Source: Pyrenochaeta sp. MPI-SDFR-AT-0127 (taxonomy: Eukaryota; Ascomycota; Dothideomycetes; Pleosporales; Cucurbitariaceae). From it: a DNA stretch of 64,000 nt. Under the pieces are notes generated by a model. The model searched no databases. It had not been told where the DNA came from and worked only from the letters and a program-made list of their open reading frames with translations. Location of the stretch: NCBI GenBank assembly GCA_020747015.1, contig JAGTJM010000006.1, positions 983,961 to 1,047,960 on the forward strand, written 5' to 3'. The stretch's first letter is position 1; each line of letters opens with the position of its first letter. The position numbers were made by a program, and so were the translations under genes. This document shows, piece by piece, positions 1 to 10,254 of this stretch.

Positions 1-165
1 TAAGATATTATTCTACTTATATAAGTAATCTTTATTTATCCTAAGAGCTAAGCCGCTGCTAGCCTATCTAGGTTACTAGGCTATTTTTATTATTAAAGAA
101 AGTTACCTCCTCCCTCTCCCTACTTTCTTTACAATAAGTTTAGAGTGATATATATAATCTGCAAA
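1..165. other. AT-rich edge sequence next to the E2 relic
   Basis: This stretch is clearly richer in A and T than the DNA that follows, with TATATA runs and several short ctag-containing words. No reading frame is supported. It sits where the C-terminal end of the E2 pseudogene should be, so the E2 homology stops at this boundary. Similar composition and words recur at about 2221-2335 inside the E1 pseudogene. This could be decayed transposon DNA or RIP-type mutated DNA, but no element ends are visible. Confidence 0.5.
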
Positions 166-173
166 ATGAATTT

Positions 174-1295
174 TTAGAGATTAGTAACTATTCGCAATAG
201 TGAGTCGTTACCGGGTGTATTTATATTTTTTCCGTTTAATACCACGAGCTCCCCCACGATACTGTTAACATTGAACACAGCTGACTGTAGATAATTGATC
301 ACATGGTTTCCAGAAATGGAGCCAAATATTCCGGGATGGCTGATTGAGAAGTTACCGCCAGAAATATCATCCAATGCCAATCTTGACTCGCAAGCCTATT
401 CTCTGATTAGCACGTTGTAATTGTAAATACCAAAGTTCACACGGTTCATGCTCACCTCCTTTGCAAGTGCTGCGACGGTCCTTTCGATATCAATGATGTA
501 CATTGTTTGGCAGCTACGCAAAGTAGTTCGTCACCAGACCTTTCGGCGTTGAGACTGCATCACTGATACCAATGTAATCACAGAATATTATCATCGACTT
601 CTCTGGATCTATCGATATGTTGATTACAGGTACCTCACGCACAGCCAGTGTCGCTGCTTTAATGAAGGTTCACATGTAACCTAATGGTACGCCATGTCTC
701 TCCATCGCCTCGTCCTTGTATAGCTTTCGCCATGCGATAAGACTAGACAAATCAACGTGCTGCATTGTTTTTAGTGATACAGTACGATTTTGCGATTCTT
801 TCAAGCGTTTGGCAATTGTCTGTCTCACTCGCAATAACTTTGAGATACGTTCGTTCCGTGCGGGCGATTGCGAACGGGAAATTTGATCACTGGCTATGTG
901 ATTTTCTCCCACTGTTGGCCTCGCTTGCGCGATCTGGCATTGCGATTCTTTTGATGAACGCTGCAATTGTTGACTTTTACGATGTCTGAGTTTTTAGTGA
1001 AGTTTGAGCTGACTTGTCTGATTAGTGTTTCTGCTCGGCTTCGTGTTGGCTGTTCATAGTTTTATCTGTCCTTGCGTCTGTTTGTTCATCGATGTAGTCT
1101 GTTGCTCCAGTCGCGATTTCCTGGCCGACAACCACTTCGTCTCCTTCCGCAACGTGTAGTTCAATGGGTCGCCCACTCTCCGACGCGTGCACGGCAATAT
1201 CGATCTTTTCTGTTTCAATGGTTGCAACTTCTTCGTCTGTCTTAAGCTTGTCCCCAACGCTTTGGCGAGATGTGTGAGTGTGCCCCGTGAAATTT
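174..1295 (-). pseudogene. 2-oxoglutarate dehydrogenase E2 (dihydrolipoyl succinyltransferase) relic
   Basis: The intact enzyme carries lipoyl groups and transfers succinyl to CoA in the mitochondrial 2-oxoglutarate dehydrogenase complex. On the minus strand from about 1290 to 1080 a lipoyl domain is readable: VGDKLKTDEEVATIETEKID, with the lipoyl lysine in the ETEKID context, followed by HASESGRPIELHVAEGDEVV. From about 870 to 665 the catalytic domain starts with AKRLKESQN, DLSSLIAWRKLYKDE and HGVPLGYM. From about 665 to 541 follow FIKAATLAVREVPVIN and VSTPKGLVT. From 380 to 174 comes a stretch resembling the GGTFTISNGGVFGS region (here GGNFSISHPGIFGS). The segments lie in different frames with stops between them. 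The C-terminal HRLLDG active-site region cannot be found, because homology ends at AT-rich DNA. No transit peptide is visible. Degraded and truncated gene, identified by order and content of motifs. Confidence 0.8.
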
Positions 1296-1399
1296 ATTTC
1301 GCCATTGCGGTTCTACGATAGTGAGTCTCTTGTGTAAGGGTTTACGATCACTAGAGAATTTCGTTGCATGGAGGCGGTGGGTTGTTAGTCTGAATCTTA

Positions 1400-3875
1400 C
1401 TGGTCGAATCTATGTTTTCGCGATATCATCACACATCTTTTGTGCATGTACTTGTGGATATCTGGGCGCCGAGATCCAACACGTCTTTGATCCTGTCAAA
1501 CAAAACCGGCTTCGTTCGAGATTCGAAAAGTATATTACCAATGTATTATCAATCTCTAAAAAAGGACAGATCCTTGACTCAGTCTTGTGGGTTACAACTA
1601 CCGGTCGATTCCTTGCAGCGAAATTCCCTCGCGAGGAAGATTTTGGGCTAGATGGCGCGAATAGTTTAGCAGCAGGAATGTTTTCATTAATCGATAAAGC
1701 TGGAGGTGCGCACAGAATCAACGATGATGCTGTTGGCCACTGTCATCGTGGTAGAATGAACCTCATAAGCAATGTTATGTTTCGGCCATTTCGCAGGAAC
1801 CCTAGAGCCGGACAGTTCAAATGGTCAAACCGGAGATATGACTTACCGCCAAGGCATCCAAGTTAATATGAAATTGCGTTGGGCAATATAATCAATATCT
1901 CGCTACTCCCAAATCCATCGCATCTCGAGGTCGTAGATCCAGGCGCTCAAGGTCATCTGAAAGCTGTGCAAGAATCACCTGACTAAGCAGACACTATGCT
2001 TCATTCACTGCATGGCGACGCTGCATTCTCTGGACAGGACGTAGCCTGTGAGGCTCTAGATCCTCCAAATTTAAACCCGTATAAAGTCGGTGGCACAGTT
2101 CGAATCATGATCAATAACCGGATTGGCCTCACAACTGATGAGGGGGAATCACGATCAACACCGTATTGTACGACCTTGCAAAGTACATTGAAGCGCCCAT
2201 ATTCCACGTTTCTATTAACCCTACCTAAATTTTACTAACTAGTATATATAAAACTTCACATACTACTAGCCTAGTAGTATATATATTATTAATCTTAATT
2301 AGGTTATAAGTAACCCTAAACGCCAACGCTAACAATCGGAAGCTATTGTCTTTATATACGAGCTCGCAGCTGATTATAGGAATCAATTTGACGGATATCA
2401 TGATCAATTTGGTTTGTTATCGTTGCGTTATAGTTTTACGCAAGTTCAGATGGATAAAAACATCGCCCGATAGTAGCTAGTGCTTTAAAAATACTGTGAG
2501 AGACTGATGGCTGATGGCCATTTCCTCAGTCGACATTGAAGAACGAAAAGAACCAACTGGAGGCAGCTTGAGGAGCCAATCGCTCGAACTAAGGACCTTA
2601 GCAAACCAGCGGACAGCATGGTCGACATGACCCAATCGCCGAACTCTGTATCGGCCTACAGTCGGACAGTAGCCAGCGAGTCGATGCTTCAAAAAGCTCC
2701 TGGAGAGGATAAGCTCTGTCCCAAAGCGTTACTTATCTCACAGCAGCCTCTAGCGAATTTTGAAAAAGTCAAACGAAAAGTTTCCATGCTGGGCAGATCG
2801 GCTGGAGTACAGCGGAGGCATTGGTGTTCGGATCTCTGCTCCTCAAAGGCCATGTGTTCGCCTACGTACAGCGTCGTAAATCTTTGTAGCAGTACTCGGT
2901 GTTGCATGACCAGAAATTGCATAAGAAGTGGGGACCTCTGAACGCACTCGATGACAGTCAGGGCGCATACAGTGTCACCAACTCCCCACTGAGTGAAGTC
3001 GCTGTGCTTGGGTTCGAATATGACTACTCTCCCGCTAGTTCAAACTTTCTTATTTTATGGGAAGCGCAGTTTGGTGCCTTTGCCAATAATGCATAAACAA
3101 CTATTGAGCATTTCATTGCATCCAGTGAAGCGAAATGGTCGCTAAAGTCTGGCCTTGTTTTTCGCTACCACATGGATACGATGGACAAGAACCCTGAGCA
3201 CTCGTCTGCCCGTATCGTCCGTATCCTTGAATTGTGCGACGGAGATTTAACGAAGTGGCTTCAAAGTATGGGATCGCAGACGACTAATTGCAACATGCAA
3301 GTCGTGTATTTAACACGGCCTGCCAACCTATTGCATGTTCTCCGGCAACACATGCAGATAAAAAGCTGCAAGTGTAAGTTTATTCGATGGCGCAATCTGC
3401 AAAACATGCTTACCATTCCTTAGCGCTCATCATTTTCTTTTCGAATTCACTACTCAGGCACCCTTTAGCACGATCCTCTCTTCAGGAACTGTCAGGCCAC
3501 AGCAGGTTCTCAACCAGTGCTAGAAGATTCTTCGACGCCATTGACGGGCTCCGTAATAGAAAGAGCCATTGTCTGCAGCGGTCAGGTCTTTGCGGCTTCA
3601 CATGAGCATCGTGAGAAACAAAAGGCTAACAGGGCCTCGATTACGCGCATCCTTTTCCTTACACACAAGTACCCGAAATTTCGAAAAGATACTCCGCGCG
3701 AAAGGAAATCGTGTGGTGCCAGGAGGAGTCTTATAACAGCGGTAGGTGGCATTATGTACGAGACCGATTGGAGCAAGTAGTACAGACCAGTAAATATCAC
3801 AAAGTAACGAAAAGTCGCTAGCCGAAAGACCACCAGGAGCCGTCACCGTGACAGGATCAAAGAGAGTTCATATAG
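1400..3875 (+). pseudogene. 2-oxoglutarate dehydrogenase E1 (thiamine-dependent) relic
   Basis: The intact E1 decarboxylates 2-oxoglutarate with thiamine diphosphate in mitochondria. Segments of E1 appear in the correct order but in changing frames: YLGAEIQHVFDP (about 1459), KFPREEDFGLDGANSL (1625), CHRGRMNLISNV (1738), LLPNPSHLEVVDP (1900), HGDAAFSGQ (2011), NNRIGLTTD (2116), AKYIEAPIFHV (2177), ELAADYRNQF then NLVCYR (2350-2425), HDQKLHKKWG (2903), WEAQFGAFANNA (3061), KNPEHSSARI (3186), CNMQVVYLTRPANLLH (3290), FFSNSLLRHPLARS (3434), ERAIVCSGQVFAA (3558) and EIVWCQEESYNSG (3705). About the first 200 residues of a normal E1 are missing. Several frameshifts and an AT-rich patch at 2221-2335 break it. 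The IVWCQEE region fits OGDH better than the related 2-oxoadipate enzyme. It is divergent from the E2 relic, with about 110-150 bp between them. Confidence 0.82.
2221..2335. repeat. AT-rich patch with a hairpin inside the E1 relic
   Basis: An AT-rich stretch lies between the E1 segments APIFHVSIN (ends about 2218) and ELAADYRNQF (starts about 2350). It contains a perfect 9-bp inverted repeat, tactactag / ctagtagta, with a 1-nt spacer at 2261-2279, flanked by TATATA runs. It has the composition of the left edge of the window. No terminal repeats or target-site duplication could be identified. Confidence 0.5.
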
Positions 3876-4963
3876 AGGAAACAAGAATGCTCTTAGATTC
3901 AGCTTTTCAGTGATGATATGAATTTGTAAACTCAGTCTAGATATTCTTTCTTACACTAGTATGGAACATTTGTGCGTAACTCGGCAACCCTACATTGTGT
4001 GTCATATCGATGAATGTCCATGTGCTAAGTTCAGCCTCGTGGTCGCTTGGATTCAGCGAAATCACCGCAGGAAAAGCATCAATGTCGTTTGCGGTGGTAG
4101 GAGTGGTTGATTGAGCCCCGATGTTGATCCTCTCACGACAGAGCAACTACTCCGTGTTAAGTCTGCCTAAAGCCCATATGGCTCTCAGCCACCTCACTTC
4201 GTATATAAAGAAGCCCCCTTCTCTACGGCGTTGCTCTTGCATCGATTCTCATTCTTCCTGTACAGCCTGTGTTGGGTTCATCAGCGAGGTATCCCTAACA
4301 CGTCCGTCGGCTACTTCCACTTATCGTGGGCTATCTCAGGCTTGTTCTATGACGCACGTACATGTCGTTCCATACTAATGAGGATTTTGCAATAGCATGA
4401 TTTAAGCTACCCATTGTAAGCACAAAGTCCAACATTCCAAGACATTGTGAACTTCTACCCGTCCAAACACCTCCTCTTTTGCCGCAAGTGGTTTGAAGGG
4501 ACTAGGTCGGCAACTTCGGCGAGTGGAGAAGCGTCGAGGTATTTTAGGCGTGGACGATAGTCTTGGATTGCGAGAGCTAATCTGAATTGAAAGGCCTCTG
4601 CTCTGTTGTTGGTAGGAGGAGCTTCTAAACATGCAGGGAGCGCTTTCACGAGTCAATTTGGGGTTGCAATAAATATGGAAATCTCACAGCCCGCCGTAGT
4701 TGGCCTCAGCCAACCACCAGGCTGGACAAAAAGCAAGGAAAAAGAGAGCCGTGACTCTAAGAAGACCAAGATGAATAATTATTAATGAAGATGTACAAAG
4801 AAGTGAACATATGTCCATGATCCATACCTTGGTAGAAAACATGCTGAGAGCGGTAGATGCGCACTGGAGAGAGTGTTGGGTATATGGCAGAAGTAGAACA
4901 ATGAAGCCCATCCAGACAAAACCGGTATCCAAAGAGTATAGTTACAGAAAATAAGAAGTTGCG
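3876..4963. other. Gene-free stretch after the E1 relic
   Basis: No gene was recognised. Two minus-strand open frames (about 4146-3937 and 4649-4455) read like ordinary protein in composition, but neither matches a family I know nor extends across plausible splice sites. The part nearest 4963 is likely the 3' UTR of the next gene. Confidence 0.4.
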
Positions 4964-7335
4964 TCATGCATTGATGATGAGGTTGCGCTGGCTAGTGTCT
5001 TCAGGGTAGTTACCAAAGACAAATCGATAGAGCTCGCGTACCCATTTGAATTGCTCACTGCGAGCCAACCACTGCACTGACCGCCCTATCTCGAGAGCTG
5101 TTAGTCTGCGAAGCGGTTGTGTATGCACAGTCCGTAGCGTTGGATCTACCAGCACAAGCTTTCTATAGCTTTCGAATAATTGGCTTTGCCAAGGTATCGT
5201 CCCAAAGCTGTTGGAGGGTAGTGCGCGTATGAAGTCGGGGAGTGGAACCTGACGGTTGTAACCAGTATTGATTGCTGCTTTTATAATGAGCCCTTTTAGG
5301 CGGATGAGATTGGGGTCCTCTCGACCTGCAGTTGCCGTGGAGGAGGTATGTGCTGAAGCGTCGGAATATGTCGAGAGGTTAGAAGACGCAGATGACCACC
5401 GGTCGTGGGTCCGCGTCATACCGGCTTCTGGCCCCAGAACAAGGATGTTTGGTACGTTGGGTTCATCAGCAGGTGAGAATTCTTCTCGATCATCGAAAAT
5501 GGTTGTCGGTGTTTCTGGATGCATTGGAGTGGCCATCCTAGACGATATGGCAGAGTGATATGAGTCGTTCACACTGGAGGACCGTCCAGACCGTTCAGAA
5601 TATGCGATTTGGGAGTGGGACTGTGACACAGAAGTAGGGCCGGCGGAGAAGGCGTATTGTGTTGGTCGCGGAGTCCCGCGGTCTGGTCGCACTTGGGTCC
5701 ATCCTTCGCGGAATAAGTCGCACAACTCCCAGCATGCTTGTATTGCGGAGCCCAGGAGTTCTTCGTCAGCAGGCTTGCCATCACGGCTATTCTGGCGAAG
5801 ACTAAAAAGCATCTCTGCCAACGACCAGCATGCATGCAACAGCGAGTCGGTCTCTTCAGGAAGAGAGGTTCGTTGCTTCATCAGTCGATGGCACAAGGTT
5901 AGGTAAAAGTCAAGTGTGCGTTCGCGGAAAGTCTCGGGGAGTGTGCGATCGTGGGCATTATAGAGATGATTATTGAGTTCGAAACTGACCCTGAGGACAG
6001 AATCGGATGCCTCATCATCCCGCTGTCGCACGTCAAAGAGCGCCTGGCAGAAGTCTCGACAAAGCTCCAGCGTTGGCTTGATCTGCGCCGATGGATTCTC
6101 GTCCCTGCTCTCGTAGAGTTTCTGACACAATCGCCAACACGTCCTCCATGCGTGCTCCTGTATGTCGGCTCGTCCACCAGAATAGTAGAACATTCGCTGG
6201 CGATGATGCTGGCTCAGCTTTGCGAGTGAGTTGCACAGTGTCCAGCACTCGTTCAGGGCGCTTTTAAGGGCAGCGACCTCCTTTTCCGACTCGTTGATTC
6301 CGTGCAGCGCCTGACCCATTGTCTGCGTGCCAATCGAGGCAGACTCTCCGTCGTGAGACTGTGAAGATTGACTATCGTCTTGGTCGATGATGACGGAGCT
6401 TGCCGAAGATTCTGTGGGGGCGTTATCATCGTACTCTGCTATATCTAGGCAGATTAGTAGGCGCAAATTGTTCAAGGCTCGACTACGTACCGGCAAGATT
6501 GACGCTCATGCGGACGCTGCGGCGCTTGATATCCTCTTCATAGTCTTGGCGGGTTTGAGCGCGAGGGGTGCTGCGATCTGGGGGGCCGGACGTGACTGCA
6601 GTGTCGATTGGAGTTGTGAAAGCCGAGGATTGCTGTACATGTTCAGCTTCCACTGCTCGAGTCAGAGCAACATGCGCAGGACGAACCTTTTCATCCACGT
6701 CAGGGATCATGTTTGCTTCAGGTGTCGAAGGAGACTCGACCGCGGTGCTGTCAGATGTGTTGACATTCGAGGACGCTGCCGACATGCTCGCTCGATTCTG
6801 GCCTGAATGTCAGCACCTATGTTGTGCAACGATGATGGGGGCGACACATACAAACTGTTTGAAGTGGGCAGGCGCGTGGATAACGGAAGGTGGAGCATCG
6901 TCCGAGTTTGCCCTGGTGCGCACAGAAACACTCGTGTCGAGCTTGTAGGGCTGCTGGAGGTTAGCGGGCAGTGTGCGGGCATCTCTGGAAGAGGGGAGGA
7001 GGAGGAGGAGGAGGAGGAGGAGGAGGAGGAGGAGGCTCTTCGCCGTACCTTGGCCTGGCTGTCCTGGCTCGCGGGGCTCACAATGTCGTCAGTGGCCGGC
7101 GAGGTGATGTCGCTCATGGCGTCGTCGCTGATGTGGTTTACCTGGGCGTCGTCTTCAATCTGTAGTAAGGGTCAGCCGCACGTGTGGGTGTGGTGTGCAC
7201 GATGGCATGTACCTCTGTGTGGTCGGTATGGACGGTGCCATTGCTGTCGACGGGCGAGGGGTCAACCGTGGCTGGGTAGGGACTGGGTGGGGGGTGAAGG
7301 TGGTCGGACGTGTTTGAGGATCTTGTCGAGTCCAT
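4964..7335 (-). CDS. Conserved fungal protein of unknown function, helical repeats (possibly DUF7624)
   Basis: The large last exon (6444-4964) encodes a Gln/Ser-rich stretch, then a run of similar helical units containing Cys-Trp motifs (NECWTLCNSL, RTCWRLCQKL, LELCRDFCQALF, HACWSLAEMLF, QACWELCDLF), a Ser-rich linker, and a conserved C-terminal domain starting near NLIRLKGLIIKAA. The exon before it (about 6768-6491) joins across a 46-nt intron (6490-6445). Further upstream, exons at about 6935-6820 (reading DARTLPANLQQPYKLDTS), 7160-7053 and 7335-7215 read like protein. However, the frame cannot be joined cleanly across the (TCC)n tract at 6995-7035. A still earlier peptide starting MATATQLMPSPSG (about 7492) also reads as coding but is in another frame. 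The start is therefore uncertain. I recall a fungal DUF family of this type but could not verify the name. No function is known to me. Confidence 0.65.
6995..7035. repeat. (GGA)n / (TCC)n microsatellite
   Basis: An almost pure trinucleotide tract. On the minus strand it is either an intron polypyrimidine run (gtacgg donor just before, cttccag acceptor just after) or a poly-serine segment of the neighbouring gene. The downstream exon frame does not agree with simple read-through. Confidence 0.85.
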
Positions 7336-7374
7336 TAGCTTTGGGCTTTCAGCGACTTTGTCAGGCGGTCGCAC

Positions 7375-8305
7375 CTATTTGAAAAGACGTGGGCAAAGTT
7401 GGCGGGCGAGCTGGGCGAGTCGGTGTAGGGACTGAAGGCTGACATGGACTTGAGGCCGCTCGGCGACGGCATCAGTTGGGTCGCGGTGGCCATGCCTCAG
7501 GCTGCCTCGAAGCAGGCGCAATGGGGGGGTGCTGGGCCACGGCTGCGGCGCGGTGAAGGGCTCCGCGAGCAGACTGTCCGCCTTGCGCAGACGAATCAGC
7601 AGGGAGAGGTGCGGCGCGAGGTGAGGGTTGCAAGCGCGGGCAGCTGTTCAAGGGAGGGGGACGGGGAAGGGGGCTTATAGCAGGCCAGCTGCAGCGGAGA
7701 GGCTCAACACGGTCAACAAGGGCGTGAGCGGCGTGGGGAGCGTGTTTTTGTTTCGACTGGCGACGCTGCGTCTTGGTGGAGTCGAGCAACCAGAGCAGAG
7801 CAGCCGTGCAGCAGCGCACTTGTTGGCGTGGTTGCGTCTGGTCGCCAATGCACGTTAAGCGCCCATGACCCTGGCCCGGCACGCTAGAGGCGGGCAGCCT
7901 GAGTATCCCGCATCCAGCTACACAGTTGCTGGGTCTGCTAGACGACAGCCACTGCGCTGCAATTGACTTTGGCCCCAATCCCGCTGTGCCGCCCACTCGT
8001 CAATTGGCGACGGGCCCTCGCGTCTGGCAATGGGGGGAACGGTGCACTGATGCTGCACTGCTGCTGCCTCGGCCAAGCTCAGGCATCCCTCTCCCCCGCC
8101 CAGCCCAGCGCTGCCTGCAGCCTCAACCACTGAGGCACCACCTCCCCCTACCCACATTGCCTCAACCACCGCCGTTCCCATCATGTGCACAGAGAGACTG
8201 TCCTCGTCCTGCACAGGGCAGCAGCTGTTTGCCGGTTTGACTGTTTGCGAATGTCTGCGAAACTCGCGTTCCACGTTACCCTGTACACGGCAATCAACCG
8301 TCTCC

Positions 8306-8341
<36 letters not shown>

Positions 8342-8982
8342 GTGACCATGTGGCATAGGCCACAGGCGTCTGTTTGCTAATCTTGGGCGATCGTCGCGCA
8401 TTCGCCCGCTAGCTCATCTCCGCATGGTCAATCTTTCGACCCTCTCCACCCACTACCATGCGCTCGGATCACTATAGTCGTCTGTCCACCTCATCTCAAG
8501 GCACAGGTCACCACCCGTATGTTTGTCCAGCCGTGTCTCTTACGTTGCATGGCTTTCGGTAGTTCCATTGCCTTCCTTCCAGGCGGCTTCCACATGATCT
8601 TTTTTTTCTTCTTGTCTGAATAGAGTTGGTGCCCTGGCCCTGGCTGTGCCGCTTCCTAACAGGTGTCATGGCGCCGGCAAGGAAATTGACCATTGTCCGG
8701 CCGGCATGATGGACAGCAGGCCGCAGCAGCACAGCCCGTCATCAAGAAACACCCGCGTCAATTGATTCAAGATATCATCAGCACGCCTTTAGCAAACACT
8801 CTCTCGAGGGCGGATCTGGACTGGGTCAAGGCCGTCTAAGCTTCAAGCATCAAACTCCTCTCGAAGCCGGTCCAAAGCTACCTCCCATCTTACTTGCCAC
8901 ACGCTTCCTTCTGACACTGCCCTTAGCATCGACTAAAATCCGCCCCGCGCCCACTCGAGGGGCGCTTATTGTCGTCACGTCA
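7375..8982. other. Upstream region with pyrimidine-rich DNA
   Basis: Apart from the possible extra 5' exon around 7492-7378 on the minus strand, no gene is supported. The stretch is GC-rich around 7.4-8.2 kb and has a dinucleotide repeat at 8308-8337. It probably holds the promoter and 5' UTR of the minus-strand gene ending at 4964. Confidence 0.45.
8308..8337. repeat. (CT)n microsatellite
   Basis: About fifteen uninterrupted CT units. Polypyrimidine runs are common in fungal promoters and 5' leaders. No further role can be shown. Confidence 0.9.
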
Positions 8983-9192
8983 ATGGCAAGCATTTCCACC
9001 AACAACGGCACCTATACCTTTTCTAGTGAACCAGACACAAACTTCGAACCAAAACCACGTGAATTGTCCCATCAGCAAGGTCTTGGGGCGTCCACTACCG
9101 ACGCCATGGTACATTGGCGGAAGCGCGCGTCTTCGAATATCGTCGATCGCCCAAACGTCGGAGATTATCAAGTCCACTTTGAGGCTTCATGA
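8983..9192 (+). CDS. Possible small protein, 69 residues, unrecognised
   Basis: A short open frame starting MASISTNNGTYTFSSEPD and ending YQVHFEAS. Its composition is unlike the simple-sequence frames around it, being polar, mixed and without low complexity. It follows a pyrimidine-rich leader and has an ATG in a fair context (cgtcaATGG). No signal peptide or membrane segment is visible and I recognise no family. It may be a chance frame or part of a spliced gene. Confidence 0.2.
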   Translation: MASISTNNGTYTFSSEPDTNFEPKPRELSHQQGLGASTTDAMVHWRKRASSNIVDRPNVGDYQVHFEAS

Positions 9193-10254
9193 TGCACAGA
9201 GCAGAGCACTCAAAAACCGTGCCGTAGCCTCAGAATCATTCTTTGTCACAGTCTGCCTTGCTCCATCAACACGTATACACAGACACACTTGTTCAGGATG
9301 TCGGCCGTACGGCTCCACGCCTCACGACAATTCGATTGTCGCAATTCACATCCTCTAGTAATGACGCGAACCAAGGCTAGTCTGGTGGATATCAACTATG
9401 CTGATGTGAAGGCCTTTGCACACAAGGACACGACAATCTATTTCTCTCCGTCTCACATAGATGTATTTCGGCACCAAGATCCGGTGTGGACAGCCTTCGT
9501 GTGCAGTCTTTGTCTCTGCTTGTAATTGCATATGCTCTAACTTAGTGGTCTGTTGGAAGAATCTTTAACCCAATGGCAGCGCGCTACCAACCGCCCGGGC
9601 TGAGAGCACATCGTCAAGTGGATCGTGCATATCCCGCACCATTCTGCCAGCCATCGCCTCTTCCACACCTTTCGCTTTCTGGCGAAAGAAAATGTGCCAC
9701 TTCGTTCTGCTCCTAAGCACCAGAAACTTATCCGACTCGGTATTGCCTTGCGCAGCTAATAGGAATGGGATATTTCCTACAATCAGCTAGTACTTTTGAA
9801 GTTTTGGGCTTGCCCGTGGGCCAAATCAAATGTGATTACCGTCCTCTGTGCGTGAATTTCTTTTATATCCCGGATCGCCAAATCGCAGTGCAGCTAGATA
9901 CAGAGCCCAGAGTGATAAGGCCTTTTTATTTATACTTTCGTAGAAGTAGAGAAATACCGCGTTGAACAGGTGAGGTTTGAAAAGATGGGATGAGTGATGT
10001 CCATGTTCACAAGACTCCAAAAAATACGAGCTGCTTCGTATTCCCCAATCAAAGCAGAGTTCAGCCCCAAGCTTTCAGCTGATCGGCTCGGCGAGATGTA
10101 GGCGACAATGAACTAAGGTCCGGGAGCCAAATCCATATCCTCTCTCTCTATCAACGCCTTACGCCTTTTTTACCTTGCGCCCCTTCTAATACCGGCCACT
10201 TCGTATTTGTTACCCAATTCCGAAGTGGAATACCTGGATGCACCGCTCATCAGC
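9193..10254. other. Gene-free stretch before the Cys-rich gene
   Basis: No supported gene. Several short open frames are present, but none has recognisable motifs. The last part is pyrimidine-rich and likely the promoter and leader of the next plus-strand gene. Confidence 0.4.

Noticed and set aside
3010..3025. GGTTCGAAT, a tRNA B-box word
   Set aside because: It lies in a readable E1 segment (LGFEYDYS) and lacks tRNA stems.
6807..7382. 191-codon plus-strand frame with poly-Glu
   Set aside because: The poly-Glu is the antisense of the (TCC)n tract and the frame is the shadow of exons on the minus strand.
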